A stretch of 64,000 bases of DNA from NCBI RefSeq assembly GCF_936916975.1, contig NZ_CAKZGO010000024.1, positions 1-64,000 on the forward strand. Direction: 5' to 3'. The notes under the pieces are model-generated. The model saw only the letters and a program-made list of their open reading frames with translations. It ran no database searches and was not told where the DNA came from. A program made the position numbers and the translations under genes. Position 1 is the stretch's first letter. Every line of letters begins with the position of its first letter. The DNA is from an uncultured Dongia sp. (lineage in GTDB: Bacteria; Pseudomonadota; Alphaproteobacteria; Dongiales; Dongiaceae). Positions 1 through 8,496 of this stretch are shown piece after piece.

Positions 1-1
1 G

Positions 2-778
2 CACAGCACGCTCTTCGAGGCGACCATAACCAGCGTCGGGCTCGATGCGGGGGTGCACGTCTATTGGCAGTTCTACCAGCCAAGCGCGCTGGCGCTTGCC
101 AACTACTTCCATTACGTCGCGCGCAACAAGCAGCATTTCTTCCGCTATCTGGGCGCGCTGTTCTTCACCGAGGCAAGTCTCGTCAACGTCACCGGCCGGC
201 AGAGCGCCGCCTTGCGCCGCATCTTCGGCGCGGCTGTCGATACCCGCTATTTCGACGAGCATCATCACATCGACCGCCATCACAGCCAGATGGTGCTCTC
301 CCGGCTCATTGAACCGGCCATCGCCGCCTATGGCGACCGCGCCATCGCCGGAATCCTGCGTGGCTTCGAGGAGTTCCGCTTGCTGCAGGCGGCAGCCGAC
401 CGGGATCTGCTCGACCAGATCACCTGGGCCGATGGGCTCACGCGCAACGACCCGCGTTTGACTGCCCTGCTGACGTCACCCAGTGAGACTTTTAGGGAAA
501 TGCGTGATGAACGCTCGACCACGCATATCCATCCCGACGACCGCCTGCTGCTGCTGGAAACCGGCACGATGGACTTCTTCCCTCTGGCGGGCGTCGAGAT
601 CAAGCTGCAGGCGGGCGATGTCCTGTTCATCCCGCAAGGCCGCCTGCATGGCTCGATCGTCACCTCCGAGACCTGCACCTATCATCAGCCGATCCTGACA
701 CCAGCCCAGGCGGCACCGCTCTGGCACCAGAGCCCATCTGACGATCGTTCAGCCGCCGATCGCGACGCTGCCGCATGA
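2..778 (+). CDS. Haem-oxygenase-like diiron (iron-containing redox) enzyme fused to a C-terminal cupin; 5' end outside window
   Basis: The frame is open from base 2, so the N-terminus lies upstream of the window; 258 residues are visible. The first part is helical and carries FFTEAS and the His/Asp-rich HHHIDRHH (nt 260-283), the kind of helix that supplies metal ligands in haem-oxygenase-like diiron oxidases (Haem_oxygenase_2 / PqqC-TenA fold). The last ~90 residues look like a cupin: HIHPDD, then GDVLFIPQGRLHGS. Known members of the fold oxidise or cleave small amino-acid-like substrates using O2; the substrate here is unknown. The stop overlaps the next ATG (ATGA at 775-778), so translation is probably coupled. 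The diiron assignment is inferred from motifs and neighbours. Confidence 0.72.
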   Translation, partial: HSTLFEATITSVGLDAGVHVYWQFYQPSALALANYFHYVARNKQHFFRYLGALFFTEASLVNVTGRQSAALRRIFGAAVDTRYFDEHHHIDRHHSQMVLSRLIEPAIAAYGDRAIAGILRGFEEFRLLQAAADRDLLDQITWADGLTRNDPRLTALLTSPSETFREMRDERSTTHIHPDDRLLLLETGTMDFFPLAGVEIKLQAGDVLFIPQGRLHGSIVTSETCTYHQPILTPAQAAPLWHQSPSDDRSAADRDAAA

Positions 779-2235
779 GCTGCGCCGGCCACGCCAATCG
801 GCCGTCACCCTTCGAGCTGCCGGCAGATGCTGCGCGGGCCCTGCTGGTGGAGGCGGCGGCAACGCTGACCGAGCGGATCTATAACCCGGCGACCATGACG
901 GTTGCCACCCTCGACCGCGGGATGATCGAGGCCATGCTGCCCGCCGCGCCCCCGCGCCAAGGCGGCGGAGCCACACGCCTGCGCGCGATCCTGTTCGATG
1001 AATTCCTGCCGTTGGTGCGCGACTATCGCCACCCGCTCCATCTCGGCCATCAGCGGCCCGGCCCAAGCTTTGCCAGTCTCTATGCTGATCTCGCCGCCGC
1101 GACTTTCAACCCCACCGTCACCATGTTCGAGGGCGGCCCCTATTCTGTTGCCGTCGAGGGACGGGTGCTCTCCTGGATGAAGCAGTTGGCGGGCTTTCCT
1201 GAAAACGCCGTGGCGACCCTGGTCAATGGTGGCGCCGAGGCCAATCTCACCGCCTTGCTGGTGGCGCGCGACCATGCCCTGAGCAAAGGTCATGGGCTGG
1301 AAAATCTGCGCCTGCTCGTCGGCGAACACGCGCATTACACCCTGGCGCGCAGCCGCCACATCCTCGGCCTGACGCCTGCGGCGCTGGTGACCCTCCCGGC
1401 ATGCGACGACCTCACCATGGATATAAGCGCCCTGCTCAGCCAAGTCGCATCGATCACCACGGCAGGTCAGACCGTGATGGCAATCGTCGCCAATGCCGGT
1501 TCCACCGCCAACGGCGCCTTCGATGACCTCAATGCCATCGCCGACATCGCCCAGGACTGTGGCGCCTGGCTGCATGTCGACGCCGCCCATGGCGGTGCGG
1601 CGCTCTTGAGCCAGCACCTTCGTCACAACCTTGCCGGCCTCGCCCGCGCGGATTCCACCGTCATCAATCCGCACAAGCTGTTCTTCGTGAGTGCACCGTG
1701 TTCGGTCCTGCTGTGCAACCGCCGCGCCGAATTTGCCGCCAGCCTCGCCATTGGCCTGGAGGCGGCAAGCTATGTCATTCCCGACCCCGCCGCGCGCCAC
1801 GCCACCGAGGATGGCGACGAACCCTTGCGCTGGACCATCGCCTGCACGCGTTTCTTCGCGGCCTTTCGGCTTTACGCCGCGATCTCGACCTATGGCATCG
1901 ACGGCCTGGCGGTCCGCATCGAGCATGCCTGCGATCTTGCACGTTTCCTCCACGACCATCTCGCAGGCGAGCATGATTTCGAAACGCTCTCAGTGCCCGC
2001 CTTCAACATGGTCTGCTTCCGCTACCATCCGCGCGAAACGCCAGCCCATGACCTCGACGATCTCAACCGCCACCTGCGCGCGCAGCTTGCTGCCGGGCCG
2101 GAGGCTTATCTCACCGGCTGCATGGCGCGCGGCGCCTATTGGCTGCGCGCGCAGATCATGAGCGAGCATGTCGACCGCGACTCCCTCATGGCCCTGCCGC
2201 CTTTGCTGCGCGCGCAGGCGGCCAGTTTGTCGTAA
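775..2235 (+). CDS. PLP-dependent group II decarboxylase (glutamate/aromatic amino-acid decarboxylase family)
   Basis: A 486-residue protein, normal length for group II PLP decarboxylases. Family signatures are HLGHQRPGPSFASL near residue 85, GGAEANLTALL, the cofactor aspartate in HVDAAHGG (D269) and the Schiff-base lysine in INPHKLFF (K301). Such enzymes remove the alpha-carboxylate of an amino acid in the cytoplasm; residues alone do not show which one. It overlaps the diiron-enzyme stop by four bases and is followed after 18 bp by the methyltransferase, so the genes are very probably one transcript. The enzyme could supply an amine to the oxidase or methyltransferase, or act on their product. 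The class is confident, the substrate is not. Confidence 0.85.
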   Translation: MSCAGHANRPSPFELPADAARALLVEAAATLTERIYNPATMTVATLDRGMIEAMLPAAPPRQGGGATRLRAILFDEFLPLVRDYRHPLHLGHQRPGPSFASLYADLAAATFNPTVTMFEGGPYSVAVEGRVLSWMKQLAGFPENAVATLVNGGAEANLTALLVARDHALSKGHGLENLRLLVGEHAHYTLARSRHILGLTPAALVTLPACDDLTMDISALLSQVASITTAGQTVMAIVANAGSTANGAFDDLNAIADIAQDCGAWLHVDAAHGGAALLSQHLRHNLAGLARADSTVINPHKLFFVSAPCSVLLCNRRAEFAASLAIGLEAASYVIPDPAARHATEDGDEPLRWTIACTRFFAAFRLYAAISTYGIDGLAVRIEHACDLARFLHDHLAGEHDFETLSVPAFNMVCFRYHPRETPAHDLDDLNRHLRAQLAAGPEAYLTGCMARGAYWLRAQIMSEHVDRDSLMALPPLLRAQAASLS

Positions 2236-2253
2236 CCCCAACAGGAGGCATCG

Positions 2254-3063
2254 ATGCAACCGCAGCCGATCCAGCGTGACACCGACGAAGTGAAGCTTGC
2301 CGAGATGTGGTCCATCAGCGGGCAATTGCTGCACACGCCCGACTATCGCCGCAGCCACGCCACCTTGCTGGCTGCCGCCATCGGCGATCCCGCGCACAGC
2401 ATTCTCGATGCAGCTTGCGGCACCGGCTTCCCGATGATCGAGCTCCATGATCTCGGCCACCACCAACTCACCGGCTCAGACGCCGATGCCGATCTCCTCG
2501 CCAAATTCCGCCGCGAGATCGCCACGCACAAGCCCGGCTGGCAGCCGGATCTCGTCGAAGCCAGCTGGCAGAACCTGCCGCAGAAAATCGCGCGGCAATT
2601 CGACGTGGTGCTCAATGTCGATGCCGCCATCGGCTTCATGGATAGCTGGCTGCCGGGCGAGATGCGCAGCGGTCGTGCCCAGATCTTCGCCCGCGTGGTC
2701 GAGGTGCTCTGCAACTTTCACGCCGTGACTCGGCCCGGCGGGCGCTTCTTCATCGGCCTGCAGAAGAACAACCACAAGGGCAACACCTACTACCCGATGT
2801 TCGTGGGGAGCATGCGCCTCGGTGCCGCCCAAGCCGAAGCGCATTGGCACATGACCTATGATTGGGAGACGCGGATCAAGACCTGGGTCAACATCGTCCG
2901 CCTCGATGGAGAGGAACATGCCCAGACCCGCCGCTCCTATCTCTTCGACCTCGACGAACTGGCAGGGTTTCTGGCTCAGGCGGGTTTCGCCTGCGTCGAG
3001 CGCTTGCCGACACCCGACGATCTCTACGAAGACATCCTCATTGCCCACAAGGCGCCCGCATGA
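2254..3063 (+). CDS. Class I SAM-dependent methyltransferase
   Basis: 269 residues with a clear motif I, LDAACGTGFP, at about residues 51-60, a Rossmann-like centre (FDVVLNVDAAIGFMDSW) and a C-terminal beta-rich half (RRSYLFDLDELAGFL). The general look recalls glycine/sarcosine N-methyltransferase-type small-molecule enzymes, but the acceptor cannot be read from sequence. The start is supported by a strong AGGAGG five bases before the ATG. The stop overlaps the Rieske ATG (ATGA at 3060-3063). In this cluster it probably methylates the product of the decarboxylase or oxidase (inference). Confidence 0.85.
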   Translation: MQPQPIQRDTDEVKLAEMWSISGQLLHTPDYRRSHATLLAAAIGDPAHSILDAACGTGFPMIELHDLGHHQLTGSDADADLLAKFRREIATHKPGWQPDLVEASWQNLPQKIARQFDVVLNVDAAIGFMDSWLPGEMRSGRAQIFARVVEVLCNFHAVTRPGGRFFIGLQKNNHKGNTYYPMFVGSMRLGAAQAEAHWHMTYDWETRIKTWVNIVRLDGEEHAQTRRSYLFDLDELAGFLAQAGFACVERLPTPDDLYEDILIAHKAPA

Positions 3064-3416
3064 CGGGCTATCGCTTCCTGCGCCTCGCCGCGGCTGACGA
3101 CGAGATCTGGTGCGGCGACCGGCGCGCCTTCCGCCTCGCCCCACCGGGTGAACGGCCCATGATCGTCAACGGGCGCTGTCCGCATCGCGGCGGCCCGCTG
3201 GCGCTGGGCGACTTCGATTGCGTGCGGCGGGAGTTGCGCTGCCCCTGGCATGGCCAGCGTCATGGCCTTGCCCGCCTGCAAGCGGGCGCCCTGCCGGCGA
3301 TCCGCATCGGCCGCACCTGGCTGGTCGCCCTCGCAGGCGCCCCGTCGGACGCCGAGGCGATTTGCTTTCACCGCGACGCCCCTGCCGCTATTGCCGCTCC
3401 ATCGCCCGGCAAATGA
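3060..3416 (+). CDS. Small Rieske [2Fe-2S] ferredoxin
   Basis: 118 residues. The Rieske cluster motif is complete: C40-P-H42 (RCPHRGGPL) and C61-P-W-H64 (RCPWHGQ), giving two Cys and two His ligands. The length and absence of a catalytic domain fit a soluble electron carrier of the NirD/BphF type. The ATG overlaps the methyltransferase stop and its own stop overlaps the next possible ATG. The adjacent diiron oxidase needs electrons, so this is a natural redox partner (inference). The ferredoxin reductase is not in the window. The start was chosen by overlap and because a longer upstream frame would run inside the methyltransferase gene. Confidence 0.85.
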   Translation: MTGYRFLRLAAADDEIWCGDRRAFRLAPPGERPMIVNGRCPHRGGPLALGDFDCVRRELRCPWHGQRHGLARLQAGALPAIRIGRTWLVALAGAPSDAEAICFHRDAPAAIAAPSPGK

Positions 3417-4498
3417 CCCTTTACCGCTACTCTTTGTCGTCTTTGCAAGATGATCGCAACTCGGCCGGGCATCGTATCCATGCCAGATTGCCCGGGTCGC
3501 AAGAGGAACGGTCATGGCGGGGATTTGTCTTGTCACTGCGTGCTGATCAATCGGCCACCAGCGCGCCGCGCGCACCAAGCGCGTTGCCGGGCGCGTTGCC
3601 GGGCGCGTTGCCGGATCCGGCGCGTGTCCAGCGGCAGATCGGCATGCTGCTGGTGACCGGCGCTGCCCTCGCCTGGAGTACCGCCGGCTTTTTCACCCGG
3701 GTGGTGGAGACCGATCTCTGGACCATGCTGGTCTGGCGCGGCGGCTTGGGGGCCGCGGTCCTGTTCCTGTTCATGCGTCTGCGCGACGGCCCGCGCTGCT
3801 GGCAGGTGCTGCGCCGCGCCGACGGCCCCTTCTGGATCGCCGCCATCCTCTCCGCCTTGGCGATGGTCGTGTTCATCGCGGCGCTTAACAACACGACGGT
3901 CGCCAAGGTCTCGCTGATCTATGCCGCAGTCCCCTTCGCGGCGGCGGTGCTCGCCTTCCTGCTGATGGGGGAGAGGCCCAGCCGTGCCGCCCTCATCGCC
4001 AGCACCATTGCCGCATTCGGGATCGCGATCATGGTGGCGCCTTCTTTCGTCGCCGGCGCGGGCGGCGGGTTGGATGACAATATCCTCGGCGATGGCCTTG
4101 CCTTGCTCATGACGTTCCTGATGGCGCTGATCACCGTCTATCTGCGGCGCCATCCCGGCCTGCCGATGGTGGCGGTGGGTGCCATGGCCTGCCTGCTCAC
4201 CGCGTTGATGGCCTTGCCCTTCGCGACACCGCTCAGCGTGGCGCCGCAGGATATCTTCTGGCTGGCGCTGTTCGGGCCGATCACGTCCGGCATCGGCTTC
4301 GTGCTCTATGCCAAGGGCGCGCAGATCCTGGCCTCGACCGAAGCAGCCCTTCTGGGCGCCATCGAAACACCGCTGGGTCCGCTCTGGGTCTGGTGGCTCT
4401 TCCACGAGGTGCCGGACAAGGCCACCTTGCTCGGCGGCAGCCTGATCTTCGTGACCCTGCTCATCTATATCTGGCGCGAACAGACGCGCCCCGGCTGA
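3413..4498 (+). CDS. EamA/DMT-family transporter, probable exporter for the cluster product
   Basis: An inner-membrane protein with about ten hydrophobic segments arranged as two EamA repeats, beginning near QIGMLLVTGAALAWSTAGFF. DMT members export amino acids, purines or other metabolites. The ATG at 3413 overlaps the Rieske stop (ATGA). The first ~75 residues are not membrane-like and include a 12-bp repeat coding ALPGALPGALPD, so a later start such as the TTG near 3530 is possible. As the last gene of the overlapping cluster it may export the pathway product. A second EamA gene lies at 9834-10763 and is not obviously a recent duplicate. Confidence 0.8.
   Translation: MTLYRYSLSSLQDDRNSAGHRIHARLPGSQEERSWRGFVLSLRADQSATSAPRAPSALPGALPGALPDPARVQRQIGMLLVTGAALAWSTAGFFTRVVETDLWTMLVWRGGLGAAVLFLFMRLRDGPRCWQVLRRADGPFWIAAILSALAMVVFIAALNNTTVAKVSLIYAAVPFAAAVLAFLLMGERPSRAALIASTIAAFGIAIMVAPSFVAGAGGGLDDNILGDGLALLMTFLMALITVYLRRHPGLPMVAVGAMACLLTALMALPFATPLSVAPQDIFWLALFGPITSGIGFVLYAKGAQILASTEAALLGAIETPLGPLWVWWLFHEVPDKATLLGGSLIFVTLLIYIWREQTRPG
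3581..3614 (+). repeat. 12-bp tandem repeat, just under three copies
   Basis: Unit GCGTTGCCGGGC begins at 3581, 3593 and 3605, in frame in the presumed N-terminal extension of the EamA gene, encoding ALPG repeats. Copy number could vary by slippage without shifting the frame. Confidence 0.8.
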
Positions 4499-4767
4499 AC
4501 CGGCCCAGCTGAACCGGAACCTCACCTCCGGCAATAATGCATCCGTGCAGTATCCACGCATCACTGCCGCCCAACGCGAAGCAGTTGTGCGGGTCCGATA
4601 TCGCTCGGACATCGGTTGTCATGCTGTTGTTCATCTGTGTCGGAATATGTCGGAATTCAATTAGTCATTGGCGTGAAAGACTCATCGCCTTTGCTTCTGT
4701 TCTTGCTCCCCCCAGACCATGCTGTAGCTGCAGGAGTGGATCGCCTGCAGGCAAATGGGGATCAATC

Positions 4768-5292
4768 ATGGGCGTACAATTCAGGCAGAACACAAAGGGA
4801 AATGGGGGCATCGCGGCGAAAGGCGTTGTCGCCACCATGTCCGGCGGCAAGCGGCCCGGCGACCAACAACGGCTTGGCGACAAAGGATTTGGCCTGCGCC
4901 GCGTCGCACGCCAACATGGGGAAAGCCAACACGTGGACAAACGGGCGGCTGACAATGTCACCGACGCGATGGCGACCTTGCGCGCCTTGGCGCAGGCCTA
5001 TGAGCAGGTGGCGGACTCCCTGCTGGCGCGAATTCACGATCACGGCGACGATCTGAAAGCGGCGCACACAATCAGCCGTCACCTCGACTGGGTCGGCGCC
5101 CGCGCGCAGCTGGTCGACAGCTTCATCAAGGCTGGCGATTGCGCGCTCACCTATATCTGCGCCTCGCAGGATGCGCATGACCGCCTGATGCCGCTGGTGC
5201 AGCTGGCGGCACACAACGCGGCGACACCGGGGCGGCTGCCGGTGGCCTTGTTTCTGATGGAAAAAATCGATGAGGAGTTGCGGCTGGTCTGA
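4768..5292 (+). CDS. Hypothetical protein, mostly helical
   Basis: A frame of 174 residues from the ATG at 4768. The first ~55 residues are basic and low in recognisable structure (MSGGKRPGDQQRLGDKG). From about residue 56 the protein becomes amphipathic-helical (DAMATLRALAQAYEQVADSLLARI), ending VALFLMEKIDEELRLV. The frame stays open further upstream to 4537, but that part is Cys/Ser-rich and unlike coding sequence, so an internal ATG or a GTG near 4934 is more likely the start. No family recognised. A strong terminator lies just downstream on the same strand, which supports expression. Confidence 0.5.
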   Translation: MGVQFRQNTKGNGGIAAKGVVATMSGGKRPGDQQRLGDKGFGLRRVARQHGESQHVDKRAADNVTDAMATLRALAQAYEQVADSLLARIHDHGDDLKAAHTISRHLDWVGARAQLVDSFIKAGDCALTYICASQDAHDRLMPLVQLAAHNAATPGRLPVALFLMEKIDEELRLV

Positions 5293-5352
5293 CCTGACCA
5301 GGGAATCTAGGACCTCTCTACCCCGACCAACCCTGTAACGCTGAACTCATGC

Positions 5353-5403
5353 GGGGATGGCCCCAAAGTCGCTCGTGGCGACCAGGAGCCATCCCCTTTT
5401 TCT
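5353..5403 (+). terminator. Rho-independent terminator
   Basis: The outer stem GGGGATGGC / GCCATCCCC encloses a second small hairpin (GTCGC / GCGAC) and is followed on the + strand by a run of T. It ends the hypothetical gene at 4768-5292 and abuts the stop of the convergent xthA gene. The minus-strand side lacks a T-run. Confidence 0.8.
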
Positions 5404-6204
5404 TCAGTCGATATCGACGATCACGGCGACATGGTCGCTGGGCTGGGTCCATCCCCGCATGTCTTTGAGGATCGTGGCGTGACGCACCCGCTTCGAGATG
5501 GCCGGCGTCACCCAGACATGATCCAGCCGCCGGCCGCGGTCATTGACCGTCCAATCGGCCGAGCGATAGCTCCACCAGGAGAACAGCTTGGTCGGCGCCG
5601 GCGTCACCTGGCGCACGGCATCGACCCATTTCCCGGCCTTTTGCACGGCGTTGTATTTTTCGACCTCGATCGGCGTGTGGCTGACCACAGACAGCAGCTG
5701 CTTGTGCGACCAGACATCCTCCTCCAGCGGCGCGATGTTGAGATCGCCGACCAGGATCGCCTTGCCGCTCTTCGAGGCACCCGCCTTCGTGCCCGCCAGG
5801 AAATGATCGCGCAACTCATCCAGGAATTGAAGCTTGTGGGCGAACTTCACATTGCTGTCGGGATCGGGAATGTCGCCGCCGGCCGGGATGTAGAAGTTGT
5901 GCAGCTCGACATCGCCGTCCAGCACGACATAGGCGTGGCGTGAATCGTTCTTCATGCACCAATCCCGGGGGTCCATCACCCGGAACGGAATCTTGGAGAG
6001 GATGGCCACACCATTATAGCCCTTCATGCCGTGGAAGCGGACATAAGGGTAGCCCAGCGCCTTCACCGCCTCGAGCGGGAACAGCCCGTCCTCCACCTTG
6101 ATCTCCTGCAGGCAGACGACATCGGGGCCTTCCTGCACCGTGAGCCGGCGCAAGAGGTCGATCCGCAGCCGCAGCGAGTTGATGTTCCAGGTGGCGACGC
6201 GCAT
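5404..6204 (-). CDS. xth: Exodeoxyribonuclease III (AP endonuclease)
   Basis: 266 residues, typical of XthA/ExoA enzymes of the exonuclease-endonuclease-phosphatase superfamily. Visible catalytic motifs are WNINSLR at the N-terminus, CLQEIK, GDLNIAP (Asp and Asn of the active site), RRLDHVWVT and the C-terminal SDHVAV. The enzyme cuts DNA at abasic sites and removes 3'-blocking groups in base-excision repair. It is a single gene, convergent with the upstream hypothetical gene. Start ATG at 6204 follows a GGAAC-like site. More than one paralogue is common in this class, so the exact subfamily is not fixed. Confidence 0.95.
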   Translation of the reverse strand: MRVATWNINSLRLRIDLLRRLTVQEGPDVVCLQEIKVEDGLFPLEAVKALGYPYVRFHGMKGYNGVAILSKIPFRVMDPRDWCMKNDSRHAYVVLDGDVELHNFYIPAGGDIPDPDSNVKFAHKLQFLDELRDHFLAGTKAGASKSGKAILVGDLNIAPLEEDVWSHKQLLSVVSHTPIEVEKYNAVQKAGKWVDAVRQVTPAPTKLFSWWSYRSADWTVNDRGRRLDHVWVTPAISKRVRHATILKDMRGWTQPSDHVAVIVDID

Positions 6205-6778
6205 GGGAGTTCCGTTTCAAGCTGATGACATTTGCCGCCGATGAGATCGCATGTCGACTCGCGAATGGTCTAGCTGGGTGTTGTGCGCGCGTATAGCTGC
6301 GCGGCCTCGTCAATCGCGCGGGTGAGCCACATCGGCGGCGAGTCACATCAGTGGGCGAGAATTCAGGGAATGCATGACCCAGAAAATATGAACGCCCGGT
6401 CAGGGGAGGACCGGGCGTTCGACACTCCGTGTTATCGGAGTCCGGTTACGGTGGGGGAGACCGCTTCCGGTGCAGGCGTCAGTCATTGCAACTGCCGCCA
6501 TTCGCATTGATCTTAGATGATGGTGATACACCCGAATTCAAGGGGTGGGATTCTGAAAGAATGCAATTCTGACTGTGCATCCCTGCATAACTCGGAAGTA
6601 TTTGGAATCACCGCGCGATTCCCGTGATCACATGAATATGATCAAGTTTGTCGACGCGAAAACTTGAGAAAGACATGCAGCATTCGGCAGCGGATCTCGG
6701 AGATTCTGCCGGTCCTAGGACCGAGGGCTGCCGTAAATTCCCAAGCCTTGCGCAGCCTGGTCCTACACAGCTCGGTCC
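6205..6778. other. Intergenic region with strong hairpins, no convincing gene
   Basis: 574 bp between xth and the PuuD-like gene. Short frames here have no codon or protein features of real genes. It contains a 12-bp perfect hairpin (6390-6420), a six-pair hairpin ACTCCG/CGGAGT (6424-6441) and a 14-bp palindrome CGGTCCTAGGACCG (about 6709-6722). A small RNA on the minus strand ending at the 6390-6420 hairpin is possible but unproved. Confidence 0.5.
6381..6420 (-). terminator. Probable terminator hairpin
   Basis: GAACGCCCGGTC (6390-6401) pairs with GACCGGGCGTTC (6409-6420). Reading the minus strand, the stem is followed by ATATTTTCT, a fair T-tract. It lies about 360 bp past the stop of the PuuD-like gene, so it either ends a long 3' untranslated region or a separate small RNA. 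Confidence 0.5.
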
Positions 6779-7603
6779 TTACGCAGCTTGGCCCGCGGCC
6801 TTGCGCGCAAGCTTGGCGCGACGCTCTGTCGCATAGGCGCGCGCCGCCGCCCCGAAGGCGCGGAACAACTCCATCGAATCCGGATTGTCGATGCAGCGAT
6901 ATTCCGGATGCCATTGCACGCCCATGGCAAAGCGCTTGCCCGGCACGCGCACGGCCTCGATGACACCGTCCGGCGCACGGCCCTCGACGATGAGCCCATT
7001 GCCCAACCGGTCGATCGCCTGCCAGTGCACCGAATTGATCATCGTCTCGTCGGTCTTCAGGATCTCGGCAAAGTGGCTCGCCGGTTCCAGATGCAGCTTA
7101 TGCGCCGGGGCATAGATCGCGTCATAGGGACCATCCGCCCCCCGGTGGTCGAGCTTGCCGGGCAACTCATGAATGCGGGTATGCAACGAGCCGCCCAGCG
7201 CCACGTTCAATTCCTGGAACCCGCGGCAGATGGCAAACAGCGGAATGTCGCGCGCGAGCGCCGCCCGGATCAGCGGCAGGGTGACGGCGTCGCGGCCCGG
7301 ATCCTGCGGGCTGTCATCGCGGTCGGGATCGCCATTGTAATGCTCGACCGCCACATTGCTGGGACTGCCGGTGAACAGCAGACCATCGACATGATCGAGC
7401 AGCGCCTCGACCGGCATGGCCGCCCCAAGTGCTGGATAGGACAGCGGATAGGCCCCGGACCCGTCGATGAGGGCCGTCAGGTATTTCTCGCCCACCGTAT
7501 GATAGTTCTGCCCATCGATGAACTTCACGCACATCGGCACCGCAATGATCGGCGCGTCGGCGGGCAAGGTCTGCTGCAGGCGATAGGGGGCCGGTTTGGT
7601 CAT
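6779..7603 (-). CDS. Gamma-glutamyl-gamma-aminobutyrate hydrolase family (class I glutamine amidotransferase-like, peptidase C26)
   Basis: 274 residues. The nucleophile cysteine sits in the elbow FAICRGFQELNV and the catalytic histidine/glutamate in GVQWHPEY. GLLFTGSPSNV is the typical oxyanion region. PuuD-type enzymes hydrolyse gamma-glutamyl-GABA in putrescine degradation. No other puu gene adjoins it, although a putrescine-type class III aminotransferase lies 15 kb away. The C-terminus is basic (ERRAKLARKAAGQ). Other C26 members act on different gamma-glutamyl amides, so the substrate is uncertain. Confidence 0.88.
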   Translation of the reverse strand: MTKPAPYRLQQTLPADAPIIAVPMCVKFIDGQNYHTVGEKYLTALIDGSGAYPLSYPALGAAMPVEALLDHVDGLLFTGSPSNVAVEHYNGDPDRDDSPQDPGRDAVTLPLIRAALARDIPLFAICRGFQELNVALGGSLHTRIHELPGKLDHRGADGPYDAIYAPAHKLHLEPASHFAEILKTDETMINSVHWQAIDRLGNGLIVEGRAPDGVIEAVRVPGKRFAMGVQWHPEYRCIDNPDSMELFRAFGAAARAYATERRAKLARKAAGQAA

Positions 7604-7890
7604 GTGGATAGCGTCCGCTGGCTGTTGGCTGCCTCGAATCTAGCCAGCGCCCGCCCGAACGACAACCCGCAGCCAGCGCGGGACGGCTCCCATAACTTCG
7701 CAGGTCAACTCGAGATTACAGCCTGTTACAGACCACTCAGGTTATCTGAGTTTGAGCCGTAACCCCGTCTACGGATACGTTTTTACATTTGCCGTGGACG
7801 AAATTGGGGCTCCTTTAGGCCGGCATGGTGTCGGCCGTATAGGCATCCGAACGCCGTCATGCTCATGAGTATCTGTCTTCGATGCCGGGA

Positions 7891-8268
7891 TCAGACCTCT
7901 GGTTCATGGCAAACCACTTCGATGTTGTGCCCGTCCGGACCGATGACGAACGCTGCATAATAGCTCGCGTGGTAGTTCGGGCGGAGACCCGGTGCGCCAT
8001 TGTCTTTGCCGCCCGCCGCCAGCGCCGCACGGTGGAAAGCATCGACTTGGGCGCGCGTCTCGGCCACGAACGCCAAATGAAGATGGGCCGGCTTCTCCGC
8101 GGTCTGGTACAGGCACAAGGACGCCTTCCCATTCTCCTGGCTCAGCTCGACGCCGTAGGTGGGCACCCCCTCCGAGACGACAGCCAGCCCCAGCGGTGCG
8201 AGCGCCGTGAGGAAGAATGCCTTGCTGGCGGCATAGTCGCTGACGCCGAATTTCACATGATCGAACAT
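7891..8268 (-). CDS. VOC-family (glyoxalase/bleomycin-resistance fold) protein
   Basis: 125 residues from the ATG at 8268, which follows a strong GGAGGG five to six bases upstream; an in-frame ATG 15 bases earlier lacks this. The sequence opens MFDHVKFGVSDYAASKAFF and ends FVIGPDGHNIEVVCHEP, the usual start and metal-ligand Glu region of single-domain VOC proteins. Members are metal-dependent lyases, dioxygenases or binding proteins; the substrate cannot be told. A terminator-like hairpin inside the rpmB-derived duplicate stands upstream of it. Confidence 0.85.
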   Translation of the reverse strand: MFDHVKFGVSDYAASKAFFLTALAPLGLAVVSEGVPTYGVELSQENGKASLCLYQTAEKPAHLHLAFVAETRAQVDAFHRAALAAGGKDNGAPGLRPNYHASYYAAFVIGPDGHNIEVVCHEPEV

Positions 8269-8320
8269 GAGCCCTCCTGGCATGTGTCGGCTTGTACGAG
8301 TCCGACGATGCTATGGGAAA

Positions 8321-8410
8321 CCCCCAAAGCAAAGGGCCCGCGCTTGCGCACGGGCTTTTTTAAGCTTTCCGTAGAACCGAAGGCGCTTAGACAGCAGCCC
8401 GGCCAAGGCG
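8321..8410. repeat. Degraded duplicate of the rpmB 3' end and terminator (copy A)
   Basis: This segment matches 9359-9450 in the same orientation: the CCCCCAAAGCAAA lead, the hairpin GGGCCCGCGCTTGCGCACGG, the block GAACCGAAGGCGCTTAG and a decayed version of the last rpmB codons. Most of the ~70 bp core is identical. Copy B belongs to the intact rpmB. The pair brackets the nucleotidyltransferase-like gene. Confidence 0.85.
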
Positions 8411-8496
8411 TTGGTCCATCCGGCCAGGCGGAACATGAAAGGGAACTGGCGGGGGATAAAGCCGCGGGGAATTCCGGGATGAACGCCCGTGTCCGC

